Assembly: GCF_013304445.1 (NCBI RefSeq)
Contig: NZ_JAAITA010000001.1
Coordinates: 310,001 to 374,000, forward strand
Direction: 5' to 3'
DNA: 64,000 bases
Source: Blautia hansenii
Lineage (GTDB): Bacteria; Bacillota; Clostridia; Lachnospirales; Lachnospiraceae
Each line of letters opens with the position of its first letter. Within the stretch, counting starts at the first letter, position 1. Position numbers and translations under genes: made by a program. The notes under the pieces are model-generated. The model did not search any database and was not told where the DNA came from. It saw only the letters and a list, made by a program, of their open reading frames with translations. Of the stretch, positions 18,058 through 25,899 are shown piece after piece.

Positions 18058-18094
18058 TTGGAAACTATTGGAAAATTTTGGTATTTCGTATACT
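18058..18094 (+). promoter_or_regulatory. Promoter region with three phased TTGG repeats
   Basis: Three consecutive 10-base units beginning with TTGG (18058, 18068, 18078) lead directly into TATACT at 18089-18094. They occupy the place of the -35 box, and no proper -35 is present. One helical turn per unit suggests a protein binding one DNA face. Confidence 0.55.
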
Positions 18095-18133
18095 AAGAGC
18101 AGAAAATAATAACTGCAAGTTTACAAAGGAGAA

Positions 18134-18475
18134 ATGACTGTGCAAAAGAGTTTTGGCAGAAGAATTAACAAAATCAGAAAGGAACAGGGGATTACTTCAG
18201 AAGCCCTGGCGGTTATCTGCGGCGTGAATCCAGTTTTCATCCGACAGATTGAAGGCGGTACCCGGACACCCAGTCTTCCTGTTTTTGTCCGCATTTGCAA
18301 CGCACTGGAAATGTCACCGGAATATTTTTTACAGGATGAATTGAAAGAGAACCCCCATTCCTGTGACAGAGAAGAAATCATAGAATACATTTCAAAATTT
18401 ACCCCTGCAGAACTGAAAATGGCAAAAAATATTATTCAGGCCATGGAAATTTCTTTTTCAGATAAGGAAGATTAG
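18134..18475 (+). CDS. XRE-family helix-turn-helix regulator
   Basis: A 113-residue DNA-binding protein. Residues about 5-60 form a Cro/C1-type helix-turn-helix with ITSEALAVICGVNPVFIRQIEGGTRTPS-like spacing: the turn lies around AVICGVNP and the recognition helix around FIRQIE. The C-terminal 50 residues are acidic, with no recognisable ligand domain. ATG 18134 follows AAAGGAG. Its target is unknown; the phased repeats in its own promoter make autoregulation plausible. It sits between the fatty-acid operon and a VOC gene, and I see no shared site that ties it to either. Confidence 0.85.
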   Translation: MTVQKSFGRRINKIRKEQGITSEALAVICGVNPVFIRQIEGGTRTPSLPVFVRICNALEMSPEYFLQDELKENPHSCDREEIIEYISKFTPAELKMAKNIIQAMEISFSDKED

Positions 18476-18478
18476 AAC

Positions 18479-18507
18479 TTGCTATTTTTCCCGATTTTTT
18501 GTATGCT
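18479..18507 (+). promoter_or_regulatory. Sigma-A promoter of the VOC-protein gene
   Basis: TTGCTA at 18479-18484, a 17-base spacer and TATGCT at 18502-18507. Confidence 0.7.
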
Positions 18508-18549
18508 TAGTACAGATGCAATATCACAGACATGAAGGAGGAAATGAAT

Positions 18550-18906
18550 ATGAGCAAATTGGAAGAACTGGGATTTGAACTGCGCCATGTAGGCATAAAC
18601 TGTGAAAACGAAGGAGAAGCCTGCAGCGTAGCAGAGCGTTTTGAAACAATTTTCGGATTTACAAAGAAAGTGGGCAACAGCTCTGTATTCGCAGGAACCG
18701 CGGTAGAGGCTATGAAAACACCGTATCTTGGAAAGAACGGACACATTGCCATCGGCACTACAGACGTAGCAGAAGCAGTGAAGTATCTGGAGAGCCAGGG
18801 CGTGGAGTTTGATATGGAAACTGCCAAATATAAGAACGAAAAAATGATTGCCGTTTATATGAAAGAGGAAATCGGCGGTTTTGCCGTACATCTGGTACAG
18901 AAATAG
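18550..18906 (+). CDS. VOC (glyoxalase/bleomycin-resistance) superfamily protein
   Basis: A 118-residue single VOC unit with the beta-alpha-beta-beta-beta pattern: ELRHVGINCE, FGFTKKVGNSSVFAG, GKNGHIAIGT and GGFAVHLVQ. From memory, the pattern LGFEL.H.GIN...E...A resembles the VOC module attached to some clostridial 2-keto-3-deoxy-6-phosphogluconate aldolases; here it is alone. Candidate metal ligands are His19-like, His in NGHIA and the C-terminal His. ATG 18550 is chosen since GGAGG lies eight bases ahead. The substrate is unknown, so glyoxalase function should not be assumed. Confidence 0.75.
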   Translation: MSKLEELGFELRHVGINCENEGEACSVAERFETIFGFTKKVGNSSVFAGTAVEAMKTPYLGKNGHIAIGTTDVAEAVKYLESQGVEFDMETAKYKNEKMIAVYMKEEIGGFAVHLVQK

Positions 18907-18927
18907 GAAAGAAACGGGAATTACTAC

Positions 18928-18956
18928 TTGAAAATAGAAAGAGGTTTGAGTATAAT
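18928..18956 (+). promoter_or_regulatory. Sigma-A promoter of gltX
   Basis: TTGAAA at 18928-18933, a 17-base spacer and a perfect TATAAT at 18951-18956. Confidence 0.9.
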
Positions 18957-18968
18957 TTTCATGGTGAC

Positions 18969-19006
18969 GGGGTATAGGGTGAAAGCCACATACCCCTTGC
19001 TTTTTG
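18969..19006 (+). terminator. 5'-end hairpin in the gltX leader (possible attenuator)
   Basis: GGGGTAT (18969-18975) pairs with ATACCCC (18990-18996), with further GTG/CAC-type pairing inside, then TTGCTTTTTG. The hairpin begins within about seven bases of the predicted transcription start, so it could be a terminator-like attenuator or a 5'-stabilising structure. Confidence 0.5.
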
Positions 19007-19049
19007 CTATAGAGAAAGAACATGTAAAAAAGTAAAGGAGATATAGAAG

Positions 19050-20498
19050 ATGAGTACAGTAAGAACAAGATTTGCTCCCAGTCCTACAGGAAGAATGCAT
19101 GTGGGAAATTTAAGAACGGCTCTTTACGCTTACCTGATTGCAAAACACGAAGGCGGAAGTTTTATGCTGCGTATTGAGGATACAGACCAGGAGCGTTTCG
19201 TAGAGGGTGCGCTGGATATTATTTACCGCACACTGGCGAAAACCGGACTGGTGCATGACGAAGGTCCGGACAAGGACGGCGGTTACGGTCCTTATGTGCA
19301 GAGTGAGAGAAATGCCCAGGGCATTTATTTAAAATATGCAAAACAGCTGATTGAGCAGGGAGATGCGTACTACTGCTTCTGTACAAAGGAGCGTCTGGAA
19401 TCCCTGAAATCTCAGGTGGGTGACAAGGAAATCGCCATGTATGATAAGCACTGTCTGCATTTGAGCAAAGAGGAGGTAGAGGCAAAGCTGGCGGCAGGGG
19501 AGCCTTACGTTATCCGCTTCAACATGCCTACAGAGGGAACTACTACGTTCAGTGATGACATTTACGGAGATATTACGGTGCCGAATAATGAACTGGACGA
19601 TTTGATTCTTATTAAATCAGACGGTTATCCGACTTACAACTTTGCCAATGTGATTGACGACCATTTAATGGGCATTACCCATGTGGTAAGAGGAAATGAG
19701 TACCTGTCCTCCTCCCCGAAATACAACCGTATTTATGAGGCGTTTGGCTGGGAAATCCCTACTTATGTGCACTGCCCTCTGATTACCAATGAAGAGCACA
19801 AAAAACTCAGCAAGCGTTCCGGTCATTCGTCTTACGAAGATTTGCTGGAACAGGGATTTTTGACAGAAGCGATTGTGAACTATGTAGCGCTTCTGGGTTG
19901 GTGTCCGGAAGATAACCAGGAAATCTTCTCTTTAGAGGAACTGGTGAAAGTCTTTGACTATCATCACATGAGCAAATCTCCAGCTGTTTTTGACATTCAG
20001 AAACTGAAATGGATGAACGGCGAGTACATGAAAGCCATGGATGATGAAAAATTCTATGAAATGGCTCTGCCTTATCTGAAACAGGCCATTACCAGAGAAA
20101 TCGATTTGAAAAAGGTAGCGTCCATGGTGAAGACCAGAATCGAAGTTTTCCCGGATATCCCGGAATTAGTAGATTTCTTTGAGGCAGTACCGGAGTATGA
20201 TAATGCCATGTACACCCATAAAAAGATGAAGACCAATCCGGAAATTTCTCTGGAGGTGCTCGCGAAGGTTCTTCCGGTTCTGGAAGCACAGGAAGACTAC
20301 AGCAACGATGCTCTTTACGAACTGCTCTGCGGTTTTGCAAAGGAAAACGGATACAAAAACGGACAGATTCTCTGGCCAATCCGTACGGCACTTTCCGGCA
20401 AACAGATGACTCCGGCAGGCGCTACGGAAATCCTGGAAGTGCTCGGAAAAGAAGAAAGTCTGAAACGGATTCAGGCAGCCATTGAAAAATTAAGCTGA
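19050..20498 (+). CDS. gltX: Glutamyl-tRNA synthetase
   Basis: A 482-residue class I aminoacyl-tRNA synthetase that charges tRNA(Glu). The HIGH-type motif is [10 protein letters not shown] near the N-terminus, RIEDTDQER is the glutamate-pocket segment, and the KMSKS-type loop reads KLSKRSG. Length is normal. AAAGGAG precedes ATG 19050. I looked for a T-box in the leader and saw none. The helicase gene starts one base after the stop codon. Confidence 0.96.
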   Translation: MSTVRTRFAPSPTGRMHVGNLRTALYAYLIAKHEGGSFMLRIEDTDQERFVEGALDIIYRTLAKTGLVHDEGPDKDGGYGPYVQSERNAQGIYLKYAKQLIEQGDAYYCFCTKERLESLKSQVGDKEIAMYDKHCLHLSKEEVEAKLAAGEPYVIRFNMPTEGTTTFSDDIYGDITVPNNELDDLILIKSDGYPTYNFANVIDDHLMGITHVVRGNEYLSSSPKYNRIYEAFGWEIPTYVHCPLITNEEHKKLSKRSGHSSYEDLLEQGFLTEAIVNYVALLGWCPEDNQEIFSLEELVKVFDYHHMSKSPAVFDIQKLKWMNGEYMKAMDDEKFYEMALPYLKQAITREIDLKKVASMVKTRIEVFPDIPELVDFFEAVPEYDNAMYTHKKMKTNPEISLEVLAKVLPVLEAQEDYSNDALYELLCGFAKENGYKNGQILWPIRTALSGKQMTPAGATEILEVLGKEESLKRIQAAIEKLS

Positions 20499-20499
20499 G

Positions 20500-22362
20500 A
20501 TGGAGAGAAACGCAGCACAGGAAAAAGCCATTCACCACAGCAGCGGCCCTATGATGCTTCTGGCCGGGCCGGGTTCCGGTAAAACGACTACGATGATAAG
20601 GAGAATCCGGGCCCTGTTAAGTGAACAGCATATCAATCCTGCAAACATTCTGGTAGTCACCTTTACCAAGGCGGCTGCCAGAGAAATGAAAGAGCGGTTT
20701 GAAAAACTCTGTGAAAAAGAAGGAGAGCAGCAGAATTACAGGCAGGTTACCTTCGGCACCTTTCACGGGATTTTCTACGGGATTTTAAGACATGCTTACG
20801 GCCTTTCCAGAAACAATATTATCAGTGAAGAGCGCAGGTACGATATGCTCAAAGAGATTGTCTATGCTCTGCGGATAGAGACAGAGGACGAGAAGGAACT
20901 GTTTGAGGGATTGGCAGGGGAAATCAGCGAGGTGAAAAACAGCCGGATTCCTTTGGAACATTATTATTCTAAAAACTGTCCTGACGAGGTGTTCCGCCGG
21001 ATTTATACAGAATATGTATCCGGCTGCAGAAAGGCAAGACTTCTGGATTTTGACGATATGCTTTTGTACTGCTATGATTTGCTGACCCAGAGACCGGACA
21101 TTTTGGCAGGATGGCAGAAAAAATTTCGTTACATTCTGGTGGATGAATTTCAGGATATCAATAAACTGCAGTATGACATTGTGAAAATGCTGGCTGCCCC
21201 GGACAATAATCTGTTTATTGTAGGGGATGATGACCAGTCTATTTATGCTTTCCGCGGGGCAAAGCCGGAAATTATGATGCATTTTCCAAAGGATTTTCCC
21301 ACCGTGCAGACGGAACTTCTGGCCTGTAATTACCGTTCCACAAAGCGGATTGTGGAAGCCGCAGGAAAGGTTATCGGACACAATAAAAGACGGTTTAAGA
21401 AGAAAATCCATACGGAAAATGAGGAAGGCAGGAAACCGCTTATCAAAGGCTTCGGCACGGGAAGAGAAGAGGAGCTGTACGTAAAGGACTGCATTTTAAA
21501 AGCCAGAGAGGAGGGCTGCCCTCTGGAAGAGATAGCTGTGCTTTACCGCACCAATTCCGGCGCCGGCTCCCTGGTGGAACTTCTGATGGAATACCAGATT
21601 CCCTTTCAGATGAGAGATACACTGCCGAATCTGTATGAACACTGGATTTCCGGGAATTTTATCTCTTATATGAGACTGGCTATGGGAGAGCGGAGCCGTC
21701 AGGAATTCCTCCAGGTAATGAACCGCCCCAACCGTTATATCTCCCGCAATGCACTGGAAGATTCTCAGGTGTCCTTTGAAGCTCTCCGGTGGTTCTATGA
21801 GGACAAGGAGTGGATGTGCGACCGCATCGACAAGTTTGAGGAAGACTTGAAGAAACTGAAAAATATGACCCCTTACGGAGCTGTCAATTATATCCGCCAT
21901 GGTGTCGGGTATGAGGAATACTTAAAAGGCTACGCCGCATACCGGAAGCTGAAGATGGAAGACCTGTATGAAGTGATGGATGAACTGGCAGAAAGCGCCA
22001 GAGGCTACAAAACTTACGAGGACTGGTTTGCGCATATGGCAGAATACACCAGAAAATTAAAAGAACAGGCTAAAACCCAGATTTCCGGCAAAAGCGGTGT
22101 GGTGATTTCCACGCTTCACAGCATTAAGGGACTGGAATTTGACCGTGTGTTTATCATGGATGTGAATGAGGGAATCATACCTTATCACAAGGCAGTTTCT
22201 GAAAATGATATTGAGGAAGAGCGGAGGCTGTTTTATGTGGGCATGACACGGGCCAGAAAAGAACTGAGCATGCTCTATGCAAAGGAACGTCATGAAAAGA
22301 GAACAGAACCTTCCCGGTTTCTGACGGAAAGCGGGATTACAGAGCAGGAGGAGAGTGCATGA
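20500..22362 (+). CDS. UvrD/PcrA-like superfamily I DNA helicase
   Basis: A 620-residue ATP-dependent 3'-5' helicase. Motifs in order: Walker A GPGSGKTTT (about 23-31), TFTKAAAREM (Ia), VDEFQD (II), GDDDQSIYAFRGA (III), ACNYRST (IV), STLHSIKGLEF (V) and YVGMTRARKE (VI). It is shorter than PcrA (about 720-750 residues) and ends soon after motif VI. Such enzymes act in repair or in removing proteins from DNA. It overlaps the next gene by four bases (ATGA) and is one base after gltX. Confidence 0.93.
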   Translation: MERNAAQEKAIHHSSGPMMLLAGPGSGKTTTMIRRIRALLSEQHINPANILVVTFTKAAAREMKERFEKLCEKEGEQQNYRQVTFGTFHGIFYGILRHAYGLSRNNIISEERRYDMLKEIVYALRIETEDEKELFEGLAGEISEVKNSRIPLEHYYSKNCPDEVFRRIYTEYVSGCRKARLLDFDDMLLYCYDLLTQRPDILAGWQKKFRYILVDEFQDINKLQYDIVKMLAAPDNNLFIVGDDDQSIYAFRGAKPEIMMHFPKDFPTVQTELLACNYRSTKRIVEAAGKVIGHNKRRFKKKIHTENEEGRKPLIKGFGTGREEELYVKDCILKAREEGCPLEEIAVLYRTNSGAGSLVELLMEYQIPFQMRDTLPNLYEHWISGNFISYMRLAMGERSRQEFLQVMNRPNRYISRNALEDSQVSFEALRWFYEDKEWMCDRIDKFEEDLKKLKNMTPYGAVNYIRHGVGYEEYLKGYAAYRKLKMEDLYEVMDELAESARGYKTYEDWFAHMAEYTRKLKEQAKTQISGKSGVVISTLHSIKGLEFDRVFIMDVNEGIIPYHKAVSENDIEEERRLFYVGMTRARKELSMLYAKERHEKRTEPSRFLTESGITEQEESA

Positions 22363-23003
22363 GCAGACATACATCTTCGCCCAGGGAAAGAATAAACATT
22401 TACATAGGGAATATTCGGAAACTGACCGGGGACTGTGCAGATAAGAAGCATGCGCAGAGTATCTGCGGCAGGCGCCTTCTGGCCTATGGTCTGCTGGATA
22501 CAGGCTGTAGGGGAATTTTTCGGGAAAGAGCGCCTTGGGAGGAAGTTTCTGAATATTTAGAACGTATTATGCAGAGAGGAGAGCAGGGAAAACCATATTT
22601 TCCCGCTTTCCCTTCTGTATTTTTTAATATCAGCCATACCGGAGCTTATGCGGCCTGCGCGGTGGCAAAGGTGGCCTGCGGACTGGATATCCAGGAGGTT
22701 CGGGCAGTAAAGAGTGAACGGCTTTTGCAGCGGACACTTTCAGAAGAAGAATATGCCCTCGTTAAGGCTTCCGGAGAGCGCAATAGTGAATTTTGCAGAC
22801 TTTGGGCCAAAAAAGAGAGCTTTTTGAAGCTGAGCGGGGAGGGGATTACCAGGGATTTGAAACATATTCCTGTGCCTGCATGGTATGAGCAGTTTGCGCC
22901 TTATGAAAATGTGGAGGGATGTATCAGCGCACAGAAAGTTTGCGGCTGTATGTACAGGGAAGTGACGGTGGAAGAATATTTAGAAAAAATTTCGTTTTTT
23001 TAA
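22359..23003 (+). CDS. Sfp-type 4'-phosphopantetheinyl transferase
   Basis: A 214-residue enzyme that moves phosphopantetheine from CoA to carrier proteins. Diagnostic segments are GKPYFP, FNISHTG, the Mg2+-binding GLDIQEV and WAKKESFLKLSGEG. The pseudo-dimeric Sfp size separates it from the about 120-residue AcpS. No polyketide or non-ribosomal peptide gene is in the window, so AcpP is the obvious local substrate (inference). It may replace AcpS if that gene is missing from the genome. ATG 22359 overlaps the helicase stop codon. Confidence 0.92.
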   Translation: MSRHTSSPRERINIYIGNIRKLTGDCADKKHAQSICGRRLLAYGLLDTGCRGIFRERAPWEEVSEYLERIMQRGEQGKPYFPAFPSVFFNISHTGAYAACAVAKVACGLDIQEVRAVKSERLLQRTLSEEEYALVKASGERNSEFCRLWAKKESFLKLSGEGITRDLKHIPVPAWYEQFAPYENVEGCISAQKVCGCMYREVTVEEYLEKISFF

Positions 23004-23074
23004 TTCTGTTTCTTAGGAAAAATCTTTTATTCTTTGAAGTATGAAAAAAGATATCGAAAGGAACAGGAGAAAAA

Positions 23075-23734
23075 ATGAAAGAAAAAACATGGAAGCATAT
23101 CTGGTATGCCAGTATATTGCTGTATGCAGTTACCTTATTCTATAGTTTTGTACATAATATTCGGGCCGGGGACTGGGAGCATGTGGGCATGGCTTTTGTG
23201 GCAGTGTTGACGCCTTGTATTGTTCCGGCGGTGTTTCGGGTGTTTCGCTGGAAACCAGTGTACGAAATTTATATTCTTTCCAATGCATTTACCTACTTTG
23301 CCAGCATTTGGGGCGGTTCTTTAGACGCATACCGCTTTTGGGGATACGACAAGCTGCTTCATTTTTCCAGCGGCTGGCTGCTTTCTGCTGCTGTGGCTAT
23401 GCTTTATTTTGCCATAAAGCAGACCAATGAATTTGCGGATAAGAAAGACTGCCTGATTTTTCTGATTTTTCTGAATACGGGAAATATGGCAGTAGCAGAA
23501 CTGTGGGAATTTTTTGAATATGCCATGCTGGTGTTCTTTCAGAATGACTGTATTAATCACTATACCCAGGGAGTGCGGGACAGTATGAATGATATGCTCT
23601 GCGCTGCGGTAGCAGGGATTTTGCTGACTTTGTGTTTTGTGCGGTATTATAAGACCGGGAAGAAAACTTTTCTCATCTGTACTTGTGAAAAGTTTTATGA
23701 AAGGAATGTCAAAAAGCAGGAATACAAAATCTAA
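23075..23734 (+). CDS. YjdF/DUF2238-like integral membrane protein
   Basis: A 219-residue protein with about six hydrophobic segments. Polar motifs lie in or near helices: YDKLLHFSSGWL, AELWEFFEYA and DSMNDMLCAAVAG. The spaced DK..HF, E.WE..E and D..ND..  residues are what I know from the DUF2238 (YjdF) family, whose function is not established. AGGAG precedes ATG 23075. It stands alone between the phosphopantetheinyl transferase and spoIIIAA. Confidence 0.75.
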   Translation: MKEKTWKHIWYASILLYAVTLFYSFVHNIRAGDWEHVGMAFVAVLTPCIVPAVFRVFRWKPVYEIYILSNAFTYFASIWGGSLDAYRFWGYDKLLHFSSGWLLSAAVAMLYFAIKQTNEFADKKDCLIFLIFLNTGNMAVAELWEFFEYAMLVFFQNDCINHYTQGVRDSMNDMLCAAVAGILLTLCFVRYYKTGKKTFLICTCEKFYERNVKKQEYKI

Positions 23735-23748
23735 TCCGCTCAAACCAG

Positions 23749-23776
23749 TCATAAATAAAGATTGTCCTCATATATT
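23749..23776 (+). promoter_or_regulatory. Candidate sigma-E promoter of the spoIIIA operon
   Basis: TCATAAA at 23749-23755, a 13-base spacer and CATATATT at 23769-23776, close to the mother-cell sigma-E consensus (ATA-type -35, CATA-type -10). In Bacillus subtilis spoIIIA is sigma-E dependent. Confidence 0.55.
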
Positions 23777-23797
23777 ATCTTAAAGAGGTGAGGAAAG

Positions 23798-24769
23798 ATG
23801 AATCAGACAGAGATTACACGGCTGTTTCCCCTGCGTATCCGGCAGGCGCTTCATAAGGCCTGCCCGGATATGCACCAGGTCTATGAAATCCGTCTTCGTG
23901 TTCATGGGCCGCTGATTTTGATTTATCAGGGAAAGGAATTTTTTCTGACAGAGGACGGCAGGCTTTCCCACAGGGAGGCAGAGGCTTGTATGGTCAGTCC
24001 GGGAGATATAAAGGAGACCATGGAATATATCAGCAATTATTCCATGTATGCCTTTGAAGAAGAAATCCGCCAGGGCTTTCTGACCATTCAGGGAGGACAC
24101 CGGGTGGGAATTGCAGGAAAAACCATTCTGGAAGGGAACAAAATCAAAAGTGTAAAATACATATCTTATATCAATCTTCGATTATCACATCAGATAAAGG
24201 GGTGTGCAGCGCCCATACTTCCCTATGTTATAAAAAACAAAAGAATATGCCACACATTGATTATTTCACCGCCCAGATGTGGGAAAACCACTCTTTTGCG
24301 GGATTTGATCCGTCAGGTCAGCAATGGCAGCAGCTATCTGGACGGCGTCTGTGTGGGCGTGGTGGACGAACGCTCGGAAATCGGGGGCTCTTATCAGGGA
24401 ATTCCACAGAATGACCTGGGAATCCGCACCGATATTCTGGACTGCTGTCCCAAGGCAGAGGGCATGATGATGCTCATACGTTCCATGTCGCCGGAGGTGG
24501 TGGCCGTAGACGAGCTGGGAGATTACGAGGATATTCATGCCATTGAATCCGTGATTCACTGCGGCTGCAGACTGTTTGCCACAGTACACGGCAGTTCTAT
24601 TGAAGACATTAAGAGAAAACCATTGCTGCAGCGCCTGATGCAGGAGAAAATCTTTGAACGCTATATTATTCTGCATTATGAGAAACGGGCAGGTGAAGTG
24701 AAAGCTATTTTTGATGAAAGGGGAACCAGTCTGTACGACTGCAAGAGAAGGCAGGGTATTCTATGCTGA
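23798..24769 (+). CDS. spoIIIAA: Stage III sporulation protein AA (ATPase)
   Basis: A 323-residue mother-cell ATPase related to secretion ATPases; it is thought to power the SpoIIIA-SpoIIQ channel that feeds the forespore. Walker A is SPPRCGKTTLLRD (about 161-173), the Walker B region is VVAVDELGDYEDI and VVDERSEIGG is conserved in SpoIIIAA. Gene order AA to AH is intact. AGAGGTGAGG precedes ATG 23798. Its end overlaps spoIIIAB by seven bases. Confidence 0.96.
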   Translation: MNQTEITRLFPLRIRQALHKACPDMHQVYEIRLRVHGPLILIYQGKEFFLTEDGRLSHREAEACMVSPGDIKETMEYISNYSMYAFEEEIRQGFLTIQGGHRVGIAGKTILEGNKIKSVKYISYINLRLSHQIKGCAAPILPYVIKNKRICHTLIISPPRCGKTTLLRDLIRQVSNGSSYLDGVCVGVVDERSEIGGSYQGIPQNDLGIRTDILDCCPKAEGMMMLIRSMSPEVVAVDELGDYEDIHAIESVIHCGCRLFATVHGSSIEDIKRKPLLQRLMQEKIFERYIILHYEKRAGEVKAIFDERGTSLYDCKRRQGILC

Positions 24770-25281
24770 AAATCGCAGGGGCTGTTCTGGTAATTTTTTC
24801 CTGTTCGGCTCTGGGGTACAGCAAAAGTATCCACATGACGAGAAGGCTGCAGCAGTTAAGAGAAATCGAAAAGATGGTGTTTCTGATTCTGGGAGAAATT
24901 ACTTACAGAAGGGAAGCGCTACCGGAGGCATTAGGTACGGTGGCTTACAGGCTGCCAGAGCCTTTGGCCGGCTTTTTAAAGGAGGTGTCTGAGGCTGCGG
25001 GGCAGTATCAGGGGGCGTGCTTTCAGGAAATTTTCAGAGAAAAGGCAAAAACATATCTGAGCGGCACAGCGCTGTGTCCAAAGGACCTGGAAGAATTTTT
25101 GCAGTTGGGAGCATATCTGGGATATCTGGATATTACCATGCAGAAAAATACCATTACTTTGTACCTGGAACAGTTAAAAAGGGAGATGGAAAACCTGCAG
25201 CGGGAAATGCCTGCAAAGCAGAAGCTGTACCGGAGCATGGGAACATTGGGAGGAATTTTTCTGGCAATTATGCTGCTTTGA
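24763..25281 (+). CDS. spoIIIAB: Stage III sporulation protein AB
   Basis: A 172-residue protein with an N-terminal membrane segment (about 4-20), a helical cytoplasmic or periplasmic body and a hydrophobic C-terminal tail. The conserved start GYSKS and the R..QL...E..V..L..EI.Y pattern identify SpoIIIAB, which resembles type II secretion GspF-like proteins. It overlaps spoIIIAA. Confidence 0.92.
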   Translation: MLKIAGAVLVIFSCSALGYSKSIHMTRRLQQLREIEKMVFLILGEITYRREALPEALGTVAYRLPEPLAGFLKEVSEAAGQYQGACFQEIFREKAKTYLSGTALCPKDLEEFLQLGAYLGYLDITMQKNTITLYLEQLKREMENLQREMPAKQKLYRSMGTLGGIFLAIMLL

Positions 25282-25305
25282 AAATTATGCAGGGGGAGAG
25301 ATGCC

Positions 25306-25500
25306 ATGGAAGTGAGTTTATTATTCAAAATCGGTGCAGTAGGCATTCTGGTGTCTGTCCTGTGTCAGATACTGAAGCACAGCCAGAGGGAGGAGCTGGC
25401 CTTTCTCACCAGTCTGACCGGTCTTTTGCTGGTGTTGTTCTGGGTGCTGCCCTATATTTATGACCTTTTTCGCACCATAGAAGACTTATTTGCGCTGTAG
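25306..25500 (+). CDS. spoIIIAC: Stage III sporulation protein AC
   Basis: A 64-residue protein with two membrane helices; the pattern LLFKIGAVGILVSVLCQILK is typical of SpoIIIAC. It is a small membrane part of the mother-cell to forespore channel. AGGGGGAG precedes ATG 25306. Confidence 0.93.
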   Translation: MEVSLLFKIGAVGILVSVLCQILKHSQREELAFLTSLTGLLLVLFWVLPYIYDLFRTIEDLFAL

Positions 25501-25512
25501 GGAGGGAAATGC

Positions 25513-25899
25513 ATGGAAGTTTTGAAGGTTGTTATGCTGGGGATGACAGGCATGCTTCTGGGAATTCTTTTAAAAGGCACAAGACCGGAGTATTCCGTGT
25601 ATTTAAGCCTGGCTGCGGGAATCTGCATTTTTTCTTATATGACAGGGAAGCTGTCCTATCTGTTTTCTTCTGTACTGAAAATTCAGGAATATCTGCCGGT
25701 GGACGCACAATATCTGGAAACACTGCTGAAAATGATAGGAATTACCTATGTCAGTGAATTTGCAGCCGGAATCTGCAAAGATGCGGGGTATGGAGCCATT
25801 GCCTCTCAGATAGATATTTTTGCAAGGCTGTATATTATGGTATTGTCCATGCCGGTGCTGCTGGCGCTGATGGAAACCATTCACAGCTTTCTGGCATGA
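25513..25899 (+). CDS. spoIIIAD: Stage III sporulation protein AD
   Basis: A 128-residue membrane protein with four helices and the GITYVSEF..GICKDAGY segment conserved in SpoIIIAD. GGAGGG precedes ATG 25513 and it overlaps spoIIIAE by four bases (ATGA), indicating translational coupling. Confidence 0.93.
   Translation: MEVLKVVMLGMTGMLLGILLKGTRPEYSVYLSLAAGICIFSYMTGKLSYLFSSVLKIQEYLPVDAQYLETLLKMIGITYVSEFAAGICKDAGYGAIASQIDIFARLYIMVLSMPVLLALMETIHSFLA

Noticed and set aside
18961-19035. 24-codon frame in the gltX leader as an attenuator leader peptide
   Set aside because: It has no ribosome binding site, begins right at the predicted transcription start, and has no run of Glu codons.
18907-19049. 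T-box riboswitch upstream of gltX
   Set aside because: The leader is only about 90 bases and lacks the conserved T-box antiterminator sequence.
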